Origin: Gammaproteobacteria bacterium
GTDB lineage: Bacteria > Pseudomonadota > Gammaproteobacteria > Legionellales > Legionellaceae
Direction of reading: 5' to 3'
DNA: 33,660 nt
Assembly (NCBI GenBank): GCA_030427555.1
Contig: JAUIBC010000009.1
Span: forward strand, 1 to 33,660
The notes beneath the pieces are model-generated. The model saw nothing but the letters and a program-made list of their open reading frames with translations. It was not told where the DNA came from and searched no databases. This document shows positions 8,125-17,073 of this stretch, piece by piece (position 1 is the stretch's first letter; every line of letters begins with the position of its first letter). A program made the translations under genes and the position numbers.

Positions 8125-9258
8125 ATGTTTGCAAAGCCAGCTATTCTAGTGCTTGCTAATGGTGAAATATTTAAAGGTAGAGCCATTGGTGCTAGAGGCT
8201 TTGGTGTTGGAGAGTTGGTCTTTAATACTTCCATGTTGGGTTATCAAGAAATTTTAACCGATCCATCTTACGCTGGCCAAATTATTACTTTTACCACAGC
8301 CCATGTAGGTAATACTGGTTGCAATACTGAAGATTTAGAGTCATCTACGGTGTGGGCTAGAGGGTTAGTTGTTAGAGATTGCTCTTTGCGACCTAGCAAT
8401 TATCGAGCGTCTCTTTCTTTACCAAGTTTTTTGGAAAAAAATAATATTGTTGGAATATCTGGGATTGATACGCGTGCTCTTACTAGAAAATTGCGTTCCA
8501 ATGGTTCTATTGCTGCATGTGTTACAACTGAAGTCAGAGAAGTTAATAAATGTTTAAATTTAATTGAAACATTTCCTGGATTAGATGGGAAAGATTTGGC
8601 TAAAAATGTTTCTAGACAAGTTATAGAGTGTTGGCATGAGGGTCGAGGAGACTGGAAATCTACTGATAGCAAGCCTTTGCAGTATCATGTTGTAGTTTAT
8701 GATTTGGGTGTTAAACATAATATTCTACGTATTTTGCATGATCTTGGTTGTCACATTACACTTGTTCCTGCAACTACTCCTGTTGATGTAGTCTTGCAAA
8801 TGCATCCTGATGGGATTTTTCTATCTAATGGTCCTGGTGATCCGAAAGCTTGTGCATATGTAATTCGTGCTGCGCGAGAATATATGCAGCGAAAAATTCC
8901 TTTATTTGGTATTTGTTTAGGATTTCAAATTTTGGCATTGGCATGTGGTGCCAAATCATATAAGATGAAATTCGGTCATCATGGTGCTAATCATCCGGTT
9001 ATTGATTTAGATAATAAAAATAGAGTTTTTATTACCAGTCAAAATCATGGGTTTGCTATTGATGAGACAAGCTTGCCGTATAATTTGCGAGCTACGCATA
9101 AGTCCTTGTTTGATGGTAGTTTACAAGGTATTATGCACACAGAGGTTCCACTTTTGGGCTTTCAAGGGCATCCTGAGGCTAGTCCAGGTCCGCATGATGT
9201 GGAGATAATTTTTAAGAAGTTTATTAACCTTATGATGGAGTATAAGTACAGTGAATAA
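8125..9258 (+). CDS. carA: Carbamoyl-phosphate synthase small (glutaminase) subunit
   Basis: A 377-aa subunit that hydrolyses glutamine and channels ammonia to CarB for carbamoyl phosphate, the precursor of pyrimidines and arginine. The N-terminal CarA domain ([31 protein letters not shown]) precedes a class I glutamine amidotransferase. The nucleophile is C264 in GICLGFQ, with H349 and E351 in [15 protein letters not shown] lies 6 nt before the ATG. carB, normally adjacent, is absent: the next gene is metK, which starts inside the carA stop region (8-nt overlap). A functional enzyme needs carB elsewhere in the genome. Confidence 0.96.
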   Translation: MFAKPAILVLANGEIFKGRAIGARGFGVGELVFNTSMLGYQEILTDPSYAGQIITFTTAHVGNTGCNTEDLESSTVWARGLVVRDCSLRPSNYRASLSLPSFLEKNNIVGISGIDTRALTRKLRSNGSIAACVTTEVREVNKCLNLIETFPGLDGKDLAKNVSRQVIECWHEGRGDWKSTDSKPLQYHVVVYDLGVKHNILRILHDLGCHITLVPATTPVDVVLQMHPDGIFLSNGPGDPKACAYVIRAAREYMQRKIPLFGICLGFQILALACGAKSYKMKFGHHGANHPVIDLDNKNRVFITSQNHGFAIDETSLPYNLRATHKSLFDGSLQGIMHTEVPLLGFQGHPEASPGPHDVEIIFKKFINLMMEYKYSE

Positions 9259-10429
9259 ATATAACGTTTTCACTTCAGAATCAGTTACCGAAGGACATCC
9301 AGATAAAATTGCCGATCAAATTTCAGATGCCATTTTAGATGGAATATTAGCCCAAGATCCTAGAGCTAGGGTTGCTTGCGAAACTTTTGTTAAAACAGGT
9401 ATGGTTCTGGTAGGTGGTGAAATTACTACTAATGCTTGGGTTGATGTAGAAGATATTGCGCGTAATGTTATTAAAGATATCGGTTACAATAGTTCTGATA
9501 TGGGTTTTGACTGGGAATCATGTGCGGTATTACAAGCTATTGGTAAGCAATCAGTAGATATAGCCCAAGGTGTTGATAATGAAGTAACTAAAGAATTAGG
9601 TGCAGGCGATCAAGGCATGATGTTTGGTTTTGCTTCACGTGAAACAGATGTATATATGCCAGCCCCCATTGCTTATTCGCATAGATTAATGGAAAAGCAC
9701 GCTGAGCTTAGAAAAAATGGTACTCTTCCATGGTTACGTCCAGATGGTAAATGTCAAATAACTATGAATTATGATAATGGCCGACCATGTTCGATAGATA
9801 CTATTGTTTTTTCTACTCAACACTCTCCTGATATTGAGCAAAAAGAAATTACTAGTTCTGTAATTGAGAAAATAATTAAGCCTGTAATTCCTGAAGAATG
9901 GTTAACTAAAAATACTAGATTTTTGATTAATCCAACTGGTAGATTTGTTATTGGTGGTCCGCTTGGTGATTGTGGTTTAACTGGTAGAAAAATTATTGTT
10001 GATACTTATGGTGGTATGGCAAGACATGGCGGCGGTTGTTTTTCTGGGAAAGATCCTTCTAAGGTAGATCGCTCTGCTGCGTATGCATTACGTCATGTTG
10101 CAAAAAATATAGTTGCAGCTGGAATTGCTGATAAATGTGAAATTCAAATATCTTATGCAATAGGTGTTCATGAGCCAACGTCTGTTCATGTTGAAACTTT
10201 TGGCACAGGTAATTTAAGTGATGATGCTATAGTTGATTTAATTAGAAATCATTTTGATTTAACTCCTCAAGGAATAATAAATCATCATCAATTGTTGCGT
10301 CCAATTTATCGTAAAACGGCTTCTTATGGACATTTCGGGCGTGATTGTTTCCCTTGGGAAAGACTTGATAAAGTTGCTGAATTACAAAAAGCTGTATCTG
10401 TATCTTATAAAGAGGAAGAAATATGTTAG
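9251..10429 (+). CDS. metK: S-adenosylmethionine synthetase
   Basis: A 392-aa enzyme making SAM from methionine and ATP. Signatures are [24 protein letters not shown] at the N-terminus, [12 protein letters not shown] (adenine/methionine site), and the glycine-rich [19 protein letters not shown] phosphate-binding loop. Length is normal. The GTG start overlaps the carA end by 8 nt (GTGAATAA), with GGAG 10 nt upstream, which suggests translational coupling. It is followed by ahcY, again overlapping, so synthesis and recycling of SAM are co-expressed. No SAM riboswitch is visible upstream. Confidence 0.97.
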   Translation: MNKYNVFTSESVTEGHPDKIADQISDAILDGILAQDPRARVACETFVKTGMVLVGGEITTNAWVDVEDIARNVIKDIGYNSSDMGFDWESCAVLQAIGKQSVDIAQGVDNEVTKELGAGDQGMMFGFASRETDVYMPAPIAYSHRLMEKHAELRKNGTLPWLRPDGKCQITMNYDNGRPCSIDTIVFSTQHSPDIEQKEITSSVIEKIIKPVIPEEWLTKNTRFLINPTGRFVIGGPLGDCGLTGRKIIVDTYGGMARHGGGCFSGKDPSKVDRSAAYALRHVAKNIVAAGIADKCEIQISYAIGVHEPTSVHVETFGTGNLSDDAIVDLIRNHFDLTPQGIINHHQLLRPIYRKTASYGHFGRDCFPWERLDKVAELQKAVSVSYKEEEIC

Positions 10430-11736
10430 TAATGAAGGATGTTTCTGTGAAAAATGATTATAAAATAGCCGATATTTCTCTTGCGGCCTGGGGGCGTAAA
10501 GAAATTAGTATTGCTGAAACCGAGATGCCAGGACTTATGGCATTACGTGATGAATTAGGAGCCAAAAAGCCTCTTAAAGGAGCAAGAATTGCTGGTTGTT
10601 TACATATGACTATTCAAACAGCAGTACTTATTGAAACTTTAGTCTATTTAGGTGCTGAAGTTCGTTGGTCTTCTTGTAATATATTTTCTACTCAAGATCA
10701 TGCAGCAGCAGCGATAGCTGAAACTGGTATTCCAGTATTTGCTTGGAAAGGCGAAACTGATGATGAATACTGGTGGTGTGTTGAGCAGACTATTAATGGC
10801 CCAGATGGCTGGGTGCCAAATATGTTATTGGATGATGGTGGTGATTTAACTCAAGTGGTGCACGAAAAATATCCGCAATTACTTGCTGAAATTAAAGGTG
10901 TATCAGAAGAGACAACTACGGGTGTTGCGCGTCTTTATGAAATGGCGAAGCTTGGTGAGCTTAAAACTCCGGCTATTAATGTTAATGATTCTGTTACTAA
11001 GTCTAAATTTGACAACTTATATGGTTGTCGAGAGTCTTTATTAGATGGGATAAAACGAGCAACAGACGTAATGATTGCTGGTAAAATTGCCTTGATAATT
11101 GGATTTGGGGATGTTGGTAAAGGTTGTGCACAAGCTTTACGTGGTCAAGGTGCAACTGTATTTATTGCTGAAATAGATCCTATTTGCGCATTGCAAGCAG
11201 CAATGGAAGGGTACCGAGTCGTAACTGTTGATGATGTTGCTGATAGCGTTGATATTATAGTGACAGCCACTGGTAATTATCATGTAGTTACTCACGATCA
11301 TATGTTACGCATGAAGAATCAGGCTATTTTATGTAATATTGGCCATTTTGATTCAGAAATTGATGTGGAAAGTGTGCGTAAGTATCAATGGGAGAATATC
11401 AAACCTCAAGTTGATCATGTTATTTTCCCTGATGGTCGCCGGATTATTATCTTAGCTGAAGGTAGATTAGTTAATTTAGGTTGCGCAACTGGGCATCCAA
11501 GTTTTGTGATGTCAGCATCATTTACTAATCAGGTATTGGCGCAAATAGAGTTATTTAATAATTCTGGAAAATACGAAAACCAAGTTTACGTTTTACCTAA
11601 GAATTTAGATGAAAAGGTTGCTAGGTTGCATTTGGCTCGTATAGGCGCGAATCTAACTGTTCTAACTGCTGAGCAGGCTAAATATATAGGTGTGTCAACT
11701 GATGGACCATATAAGCCTGAACATTATCGGTATTAA
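10423..11736 (+). CDS. ahcY: S-adenosylhomocysteine hydrolase
   Basis: A 437-aa NAD-dependent enzyme splitting S-adenosylhomocysteine into adenosine and homocysteine, relieving inhibition of methyltransferases. Visible residues are H61 in [16 protein letters not shown] at 137-141, EETTTG at 162, K193/D197 in [14 protein letters not shown], the Rossmann motif GFGDVGKG at 227-234, and the conserved C-terminus [11 protein letters not shown]. The ATG overlaps metK by 7 nt and has GAGG 7 nt upstream. Its presence indicates the one-step SAH route, as in Legionella and Pseudomonas, in place of the Pfs/LuxS route of enterics. A hairpin follows the stop. Confidence 0.97.
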   Translation: MLVMKDVSVKNDYKIADISLAAWGRKEISIAETEMPGLMALRDELGAKKPLKGARIAGCLHMTIQTAVLIETLVYLGAEVRWSSCNIFSTQDHAAAAIAETGIPVFAWKGETDDEYWWCVEQTINGPDGWVPNMLLDDGGDLTQVVHEKYPQLLAEIKGVSEETTTGVARLYEMAKLGELKTPAINVNDSVTKSKFDNLYGCRESLLDGIKRATDVMIAGKIALIIGFGDVGKGCAQALRGQGATVFIAEIDPICALQAAMEGYRVVTVDDVADSVDIIVTATGNYHVVTHDHMLRMKNQAILCNIGHFDSEIDVESVRKYQWENIKPQVDHVIFPDGRRIIILAEGRLVNLGCATGHPSFVMSASFTNQVLAQIELFNNSGKYENQVYVLPKNLDEKVARLHLARIGANLTVLTAEQAKYIGVSTDGPYKPEHYRY

Positions 11737-11742
11737 GTTTAT

Positions 11743-11762
11743 GTTGGGCCAAAAGGCCCAAC
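11743..11762. terminator. hairpin terminator between ahcY and convergent gene
   Basis: A perfect 8-bp G+C-rich stem GTTGGGCC/GGCCCAAC with an AAAA loop, 7 nt after the ahcY stop and 17 nt from the end of the opposing gene. There is no long T-run on either side, so it may act bidirectionally or as an mRNA end stabiliser. Confidence 0.6.
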
Positions 11763-11778
11763 CTACATAAAATAGTTT

Positions 11779-12192
11779 TTAACTTGTCTTCTTACATGGG
11801 TATTGTTTTTTCATTCCAGCCAAAGCCACTTGGGATACGGTCATTTGATTTTTGTCTTGTAGTTTGCTTGATATTCCGCGGTAAGTATTTTGAATTAATT
11901 CATTGATTTCGCTATTACTAAGTTTTTCACCAGCAGGCATGCAAAATAGAGGAGTTCCTTTTTTTTCTGCTTCTTGATTGGCTAACACTAGACTTTCAGC
12001 AATAGTTTCGCTAGTTAGCATTAATACGTTACGCGCTGATCTTGCCCATGCTTGAGAGTCGGAATCGGCTTTCATTTCCATTTGTGGTAAATTGTTAACA
12101 ATATTCATGTAATGATCAATAGTATCAGCTGATGCATTTGCTGTAATACTGAATATTGAAAGGATTATAAATTTGTTAAATAACTTACACAT
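11779..12192 (-). CDS. Secreted Rap1a/Tai-like protein
   Basis: A 137-aa protein with a clear N-terminal signal peptide (MCKLFNKFIILSIFSITANASA, cleavage likely after ANASA). The mature C-terminal half, LFCMPAGEKLSNSEINELIQ...VALAGMKKQYPC, has the layout of the Rap1a/Tai immunity family: Cys-x-Pro, helix, then ALxxxxPC with a likely disulfide. Those proteins neutralise type VI secretion amidases, but relatives also occur without T6SS, so the function here is open. The start at 12192 is chosen for AAGGAG 10 nt upstream. That SD overlaps the TAA of the DUF2909 gene, so the two are probably translationally coupled. The family call is by pattern only. Confidence 0.6.
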   Translation of the reverse strand: MCKLFNKFIILSIFSITANASADTIDHYMNIVNNLPQMEMKADSDSQAWARSARNVLMLTSETIAESLVLANQEAEKKGTPLFCMPAGEKLSNSEINELIQNTYRGISSKLQDKNQMTVSQVALAGMKKQYPCKKTS

Positions 12193-12206
12193 AAACTTTT
12201 GTCTCC

Positions 12207-12410
12207 TTATAAACTGTGGGGAGTTATCCATTGTAACTTGAATGCTAAAAATAAAAAAACAAATAAGCTAACCGATAAGATAACTCTTACAGTTAATGAT
12301 TTAACGGTGCGCTTAGATTGTTCTTTTGATTTAACTAAACCTATAAGACCACTTCCTAGCGCGACTAGAATTAATAACATTACAATAATAATAATAATTT
12401 TGGCTAACAT
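12207..12410 (-). CDS. Twin-transmembrane protein, DUF2909-like
   Basis: A 67-aa inner-membrane protein with two helices (about 3-25 and 43-60) around a basic loop KSKEQSKRTVKSLTVR, ending WITPHSL. This pattern matches the DUF2909 family, which commonly sits beside SURF1 and cytochrome c oxidase genes in gammaproteobacteria. That is exactly its position here, divergent from SURF1. Its stop codon is part of the SD of the following Rap1a-like gene. Molecular function is unknown; a role near cytochrome oxidase biogenesis is guilt by association. Confidence 0.75.
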   Translation of the reverse strand: MLAKIIIIIVMLLILVALGSGLIGLVKSKEQSKRTVKSLTVRVILSVSLFVFLFLAFKLQWITPHSL

Positions 12411-12457
12411 TTGATATACTCTGGCAACATATTTGGTTATATACCCAAGATAATTTT

Positions 12458-13186
12458 ATGAAAATCATTTTACCGCGTTTTGCAAATACTTTCACCTTTT
12501 CGCGTTTGATGTTGATCTTGACTATTTTTGGAGTAACATTATTTGTTAGTTTAGGATTTTGGCAAATGCGACGAGGGGAAGAAAAGCGACAAATGCTTGT
12601 GAGTTTTGCGGATAAGGAGCGTATGCCCGCAATTTTTTGGCAGCAAAAAGATTTTGAACCTCCTAGTCAATATCAAAAACTACGAGTTCAAGGTCATTTT
12701 TTGTCTAAGATTTTTCTTCTTGATAATCAATATCGTAATCATAAGTTTGGTTATGACGTTATTCAGGCTTTATTACTAGAAAATGGTCGAATAGTATTAG
12801 TTGATAGAGGTTGGATTGCATCATCTAATAGGGGTAAAGGTCTTTTGTATCTAGAAAATTATATTTCTAGCAATGTGACAGAAATTACTGGTATGGCTTA
12901 TTTCCCTTCTAAAAAAGGGTTTGTTCTTGGTACGCCTTTTGAAGAAATAAGCAAAAATATCGTTATAATTGAAACGCAAGATCCAATTCTAATTAGTAAA
13001 CTTTTGCATAAATCGGTATATCCGTTTATCATTCGGGAAAGTGAAAATCCTTCAGGACCATTTTTGCAGCAATGGCCTGTTGTGTCTATGCCGCCAGAGC
13101 GCCATTATGCTTATGCTTTGCAGTGGTTTGGCTTGGCTTTGGTTACAATTATTATTTTTATTAGTTTAAAGAAAAGACATGCTTAA
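12458..13186 (+). CDS. SURF1-family cytochrome oxidase assembly protein
   Basis: A 242-aa inner-membrane protein that helps insert heme a during assembly of aa3-type cytochrome oxidase. TM helices lie at about 19-36 and 219-237, flanking a periplasmic domain. Family motifs are LGFWQMRRGEEK, YQKLRVQGHF, GYDVIQALLLENGRIVLVDRGWI, and the C-terminal RHYAYALQWFGLA. It is first in a tightly overlapping run: the next gene starts within its last codons (8-nt overlap). Oxidase subunits usually lie directly upstream but are absent here. Confidence 0.93.
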   Translation: MKIILPRFANTFTFSRLMLILTIFGVTLFVSLGFWQMRRGEEKRQMLVSFADKERMPAIFWQQKDFEPPSQYQKLRVQGHFLSKIFLLDNQYRNHKFGYDVIQALLLENGRIVLVDRGWIASSNRGKGLLYLENYISSNVTEITGMAYFPSKKGFVLGTPFEEISKNIVIIETQDPILISKLLHKSVYPFIIRESENPSGPFLQQWPVVSMPPERHYAYALQWFGLALVTIIIFISLKKRHA

Positions 13187-13703
13187 AAAGAATCATATAT
13201 CATTTATAATGTTGATTATTGTGTTTGTTTTACCTGGTATTGCAGCATATATAGTCTATAAAAATCCATCGCTACTTAACGCAAAATCTACTAATCACGG
13301 ACAGTTTGTTAAGCCGCCAGTTCTTTTTTCCGAGTTACCCAAAAGTAATAAATGGCATTTGGTTTATTATTCTGCGGGTAATTGTCGAGAGAAGTGCATG
13401 GGAGATCTTGATAAATTAGCAAGAATCAGGCTTGCTCTTGGTAGACGACTTTATGATGTTGATAGTTATTTGCTTTTATCTAGATTAGCTAAAAATTTAA
13501 CCGCCGAGCAGGAAAGGATACTCCAAGACGTTAACATATTTGTGTTAAAATTTGCTGCAGATAAACAGCAGTATAAGCATGTTTTTATTAATGATGCTGC
13601 TTATTTTATCATTAATCCGGAAGGTTATATAATATTATCTTTTGCTGCTGACAGTCCATCTGATGATATTTTTCAAGATTTAAAAAAATTGGTAAATGAT
13701 TGA
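13179..13703 (+). CDS. SCO-like membrane-anchored oxidase assembly protein
   Basis: A 174-aa protein with one N-terminal TM helix (about 8-26) and a thioredoxin-like periplasmic domain. WHLVYYSAGNCREKCMGDLDKLARIRLALGRR carries a CxxxC pair resembling the copper/thiol site of SCO proteins. The C-terminal part (YFIINPEGYIILSF) matches the thioredoxin-fold end, but the SCO copper-binding His is not evident there. Homologues of this layout lie between SURF1 and ctaA in pseudomonads and legionellae. The start overlaps SURF1 and the stop overlaps ctaA (TGATG). The exact role is unproven. Confidence 0.75.
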   Translation: MLKKNHISFIMLIIVFVLPGIAAYIVYKNPSLLNAKSTNHGQFVKPPVLFSELPKSNKWHLVYYSAGNCREKCMGDLDKLARIRLALGRRLYDVDSYLLLSRLAKNLTAEQERILQDVNIFVLKFAADKQQYKHVFINDAAYFIINPEGYIILSFAADSPSDDIFQDLKKLVND

Positions 13704-14704
13704 TGAAAACATTAAGAATAGTTGCTTTTATAGCCATGTTTTTAGCGTTATTTGTAGTAATGCTAGGAGCATATACGAGATTAACTGATGCGGGCTTAGG
13801 TTGTCCTGATTGGCCTGGGTGTTATGGAAAATTAGTTTTGCCATCACAAGAAGAGGCCATAAAAGATGCGCAAAAAGCCTATCCACAGATTCCTATTGAG
13901 TCAACTAAAGCTTGGACTGAAATGGCTCATCGATATGCGGCTGGTACGTTAGTCTTGCTTATTGGGTTTATTATCTATAAAACATTATTTGGTAAGTTGC
14001 GCGCACTTTTGAATGTTCCTCTCTTGTTACCTGTCACCCTGATTTTATTAGTTGCATTTCAAGCTTTACTTGGCATGTGGACTGTTACTTTTAAGCTTTT
14101 GCCTATAGTGGTTATGAGTCATTTAATTGGTGGGATTTTGATTTTCACTTGTATGAGTTTCTTTTGTTGGCAGTTTAGTGGTATTAGAGGGTTCAATTTA
14201 TCTAAGTATAAGAAATGGTTAAATATTGGTTTTATTATTGTTCTTATACAAATAGCTTTGGGCGGTCTTGTAAGCGCAAATTATGCTGGTATTGCATGTA
14301 TCGGATTTCCAAAATGTAGTGCAATGTGGTTACCAGACTTAGATTTTACACATGCCTTTAATTTATTTCCTGGAATTGGAGCGAATTATCAGGGTGGATT
14401 ATTAGATAATATTAGTCGGGTGACATTGCAATTTGTCCATCGTTTGGGGGCTGTTATTACTTTAGCTTATATTATATCTGTTAGCCTTTGGGTCTTTTTT
14501 ACTGTTAAGCAGCGTATTTTGCGTATGGTCGCGTTACTAACATTTTTGCTTGTTAGTTTGCAGTTTTGTTTTGGGATTATCAATGTTGTTTACTTACTAC
14601 CATTATGGACGGCTGTCTTGCACAATGGTTGTGCGGCTTTATTATTGGCGGCGGTTGTTAGTATGCGTTATTTAGTCTCTTGTGGAGGAATAAATGCTAA
14701 ATAA
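13703..14704 (+). CDS. ctaA: Heme A synthase (COX15/CtaA)
   Basis: A 333-aa polytopic enzyme oxidising the heme O methyl group to the formyl of heme A. Eight TM helices are apparent. The N-terminal motif GAYTRLTDAGLGCPDWPGCYG, the heme-ligand region EMAHRYAAG, the mid-protein GGLVSANYAGIACIGFPKC, and the second His motif FVHRLGAVI are typical of the longer proteobacterial COX15 type. The ATG at 13703 shares one base with the preceding stop (TGATG). The end overlaps ctaB by 11 nt. Its substrate heme O comes from CtaB, whose gene is disrupted directly downstream. Confidence 0.94.
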   Translation: MKTLRIVAFIAMFLALFVVMLGAYTRLTDAGLGCPDWPGCYGKLVLPSQEEAIKDAQKAYPQIPIESTKAWTEMAHRYAAGTLVLLIGFIIYKTLFGKLRALLNVPLLLPVTLILLVAFQALLGMWTVTFKLLPIVVMSHLIGGILIFTCMSFFCWQFSGIRGFNLSKYKKWLNIGFIIVLIQIALGGLVSANYAGIACIGFPKCSAMWLPDLDFTHAFNLFPGIGANYQGGLLDNISRVTLQFVHRLGAVITLAYIISVSLWVFFTVKQRILRMVALLTFLLVSLQFCFGIINVVYLLPLWTAVLHNGCAALLLAAVVSMRYLVSCGGINAK

Positions 14705-15525
14705 GAGATTGTGGCAAGATTATTTGGAGTTATGTAAGCCGAGAGTTGTGTCTTTAATGTTGCTAACTGTGTTAGTTGGCATGTATTTGTCGACTTCTCA
14801 TTTAGTTGAGGTAAGTATTTTATTACCAAGTTTGGTTGGAATAGCGTTATGTGCAGGTAGTGCTGCGGCGGTTAATCATTTAGTTGATAAGCGTATAGAT
14901 ATGTTAATGGCACGGACTAAAAAAAGACCTGTTGCACGAGGGCGTATTTCTCCAAAACAAGCACTTATTTTTGCAATAACTATGGGGAGTATAGGGCTTT
15001 TTATATTAAGCTATTGGGTTAATAGTTTAACTGCAATATTATCGTTTTTAACCTTAATTGGTTACTCCACAAAATATCGTAATTGGTGGTTTGGCAGGCG
15101 CAGCTCCTCCTTTACTTGGTTGGACTGCGGTTACCAATCACTTAGATCCTAATGCATTATTGTTAGTGTTAATAATTTTTACTTGGACTCCACCACACTT
15201 TTGGGCATTAGCTATATATCGTTATAATGATTATAAAGATGCTGAAGTCCCAATGTTGCCTGTTACTCACGGGATTCGTTATACAAAACTTTATATTCTT
15301 TTGTATACGGTGTTATTGTTAGTTGTTAGTGCTTTACCTTATATCGTTGGAATGAGCGGTATTTTTTATTTAGTTAGTTCAAGTTTGCTTGGGTTACGGT
15401 TTTTATATTGGGCCATTCGCTTGTTAAATACCGAAGAGCCAGTAATTGCCATGCATACTTTTAGATTTTCAATTATTTATTTATTACTTTTGTTTGTTTT
15501 TTTATTAGTAGATCATTATTTGTGA
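14694..15525 (+). pseudogene. ctaB: Disrupted protoheme IX farnesyltransferase (heme O synthase)
   Basis: A UbiA-type prenyltransferase making heme O from heme B. The first part (from ATG 14694, SD GGAGG) reads DYLELCKPRVVSLMLLT, CAGSAAAVNHLVDKRIDMLMARTKKRPVARG and on to LTLIGY at 15065, then runs into junk ([10 protein letters not shown]) ending at 15152. The remainder resumes in the +1 frame with [26 protein letters not shown] from 15064 and runs to 15525. Homologues have about 11 residues between LIGY and TPQN (usual form AVxYTxxLKRA). Restoring them needs a segment of length 2 modulo 3; 35 nt fits exactly. This points to a real deletion, not a one-base error. A TTG at 15058 could start the second half, but a split enzyme lacking that loop is unlikely to work. 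Confidence 0.88.
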
Positions 15526-15532
15526 GGTTATT

Positions 15533-16180
15533 ATGCATTCTAAAAATAATGCAATAAAGCGTACAGTTTTCGGGTTGTTATTTTTAATTGCAATTTTTGC
15601 AGGTCTTTATAGTTTTAAGGTTGTGCATGAAAATCGTCATCATATAGATAAAGCATTATTTAATGGTACGCTGTTAGATAGGCCACGTAGTATAAGTGAG
15701 TTTGAATTACAGGGGATTGATGGAGAGGTGTTTAATAATGCTAGTTTAGTTGGCAATTGGACGATGCTCTTTTTTGGTTTTACAAATTGTGGTTATGTTT
15801 GTCCAACGACAATGGCCGAGCTTGGTAAAACTTATCGTCTTTTAGAAAGTCAAAATAGCAAAATTCTTCCTCGAGTTGTAATGATTACTTTAGACCCAAA
15901 GCGTGATAGTCTAGATAAATTAGCACAATACGTACGAGCTTTTGATAGGCACTTTTATGGCGCTCGCGGTGAGCAAAAAGCGATACAAGGCATTACTAAA
16001 GATTTAGGTGTTGCATACGCGGAAGTCGAGGTAAAAACTTCTACGAATACAACTAAAAAGGATATAGAGCATACTGGCGCGATTATGTTATTTAATCCAC
16101 AAGGAAAATTAATAGCATTTTTTACCGGACCACACTCGGCAGAGAAAATTGCAAATGATTTTAAACTTTTGATTTCTTAA
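15533..16180 (+). CDS. SCO1/SenC copper chaperone for cytochrome oxidase
   Basis: A 215-aa membrane-anchored thioredoxin-fold protein that delivers copper to the CuA site of oxidase subunit II. One TM helix lies at about 11-28. The copper ligands are visible: CxxxC in FFGFTNCGYVCPTTMAEL and the His in DIEHTGAIMLFNPQGK. RVVMITLDPKRDSLDKLAQYVRAFD is the family's central block. It starts 7 nt after the ctaB remnant, with GAGG upstream, and is last in the oxidase assembly run. A hairpin lies 56 nt downstream. Confidence 0.94.
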   Translation: MHSKNNAIKRTVFGLLFLIAIFAGLYSFKVVHENRHHIDKALFNGTLLDRPRSISEFELQGIDGEVFNNASLVGNWTMLFFGFTNCGYVCPTTMAELGKTYRLLESQNSKILPRVVMITLDPKRDSLDKLAQYVRAFDRHFYGARGEQKAIQGITKDLGVAYAEVEVKTSTNTTKKDIEHTGAIMLFNPQGKLIAFFTGPHSAEKIANDFKLLIS

Positions 16181-16235
16181 TTTATAAAAAAGCCACATTT
16201 GAGTTCTACTTAGGAAAGGTATATAAATTTCAATT

Positions 16236-16277
16236 ATTTCTCGTTATCTCTAGCTTTTGTTTGAGATAACGAGAAAT
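16236..16277. terminator. long hairpin between sco and sodB
   Basis: A perfect 15-bp stem (16236-16250 with 16263-16277) around a 12-nt T-rich loop, placed between two convergent genes. It could terminate transcription from both sides, although T-runs are weak. Confidence 0.55.
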
Positions 16278-16341
16278 TGTATTAATAAATGTAGATTACA
16301 ACCCTAATGTATTTTACTAAATATAATATTATTTGTAGTAT

Positions 16342-16923
16342 CTAAGCCTTGAAATTTTGGCTAACAAAATCCCAGTTTACTAAGTTCCAGAAAGCTTCTA
16401 AATAAGTTGGTCTAGCATTACGATAATCAATATAGTAAGCGTGCTCCCATACATCACAGGTTAGTAAAGCTGTTACACCTTCAGTCATAGGAGTTCCTGC
16501 ATTGCTTGTACTAGCTAAATGTAGTTTCCCTTGATTATCTTGAGTTAACCATGCCCAACCTGAGCCAAAAGTTGTAATGGCTGTTTGTGAGAACTTTTCT
16601 TTAAATTCATTAAATGAATTAAAGTTATCATTTATAGCTTTTAAAAGGGCGCCACGTGGTTCCCCTCCACCGTTAGGTGAAAGACAATTCCAATAAAAAG
16701 TATGGTTCCATGCTTGGGCTGCGTTATTGAAAATAGCACCGGTTGATTTTTTGATTACTTCTTCAATAGCCATGTTAGCATATTCAGTGCCTTCTACAAG
16801 CTTATTTAGATTGTTTACATATGTTTGATGATGCTTACCATAATGGTATTCTAAAGTTTCAGCAGATATATGAGGTTCTAGTGAATCCATAGCATATGGT
16901 AAAGGTGGTAACGTAAATGCCAT
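16342..16923 (-). CDS. sodB: Iron superoxide dismutase
   Basis: A 193-aa cytoplasmic enzyme converting superoxide to peroxide and oxygen. Metal ligands occupy the standard positions H27, H74, D157 and H161 (HYGKHHQTYV, AAQAWNHTFYW, DVWEHAYYID). The Gln in NNAAQAWNH is the Fe-type second-sphere residue. The N-terminus FTLPPLPYAMDSLEPHIS is typical, and no signal peptide is present. A strong SD, AAGGAG, lies 6 nt upstream. It is divergent from grxD, with the peroxiredoxin beyond, forming a redox-defence cluster. Confidence 0.97.
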   Translation of the reverse strand: MAFTLPPLPYAMDSLEPHISAETLEYHYGKHHQTYVNNLNKLVEGTEYANMAIEEVIKKSTGAIFNNAAQAWNHTFYWNCLSPNGGGEPRGALLKAINDNFNSFNEFKEKFSQTAITTFGSGWAWLTQDNQGKLHLASTSNAGTPMTEGVTALLTCDVWEHAYYIDYRNARPTYLEAFWNLVNWDFVSQNFKA

Positions 16924-17011
16924 TTGCTTCTCCTTAAGTTATAATTATAAATTGGCCAGAATAGCACATATTTCTATTTACTAGTACTATATACCCAAGA
17001 TATTTGTTTTA

Positions 17012-17040
17012 TTGAAATTTATTATTAATTTAGCGATAAT
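17012..17040 (+). promoter_or_regulatory. sigma-70 promoter of grxD
   Basis: TTGAAA (17012-17017), a 17-nt spacer, then GATAAT (17035-17040). The predicted start is about 27 nt before the grxD ATG, and the short gap to prx suggests both are transcribed from here. Confidence 0.65.
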
Positions 17041-17073
17041 TGCTTACTGTTTATATAATTGGTTTTAAGAACT

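Noticed and set aside
12199-12414. Plus-strand 71-aa open frame
   Set aside because: It is exactly antisense to the DUF2909-like gene; the minus-strand reading has the family pattern and operon coupling.
15058-15525. Second half of ctaB as a stand-alone gene starting at TTG 15058
   Set aside because: It begins in the middle of the conserved UbiA domain, lacks the first Asp-rich prenyl site and has no SD; it is better seen as a pseudogene fragment.
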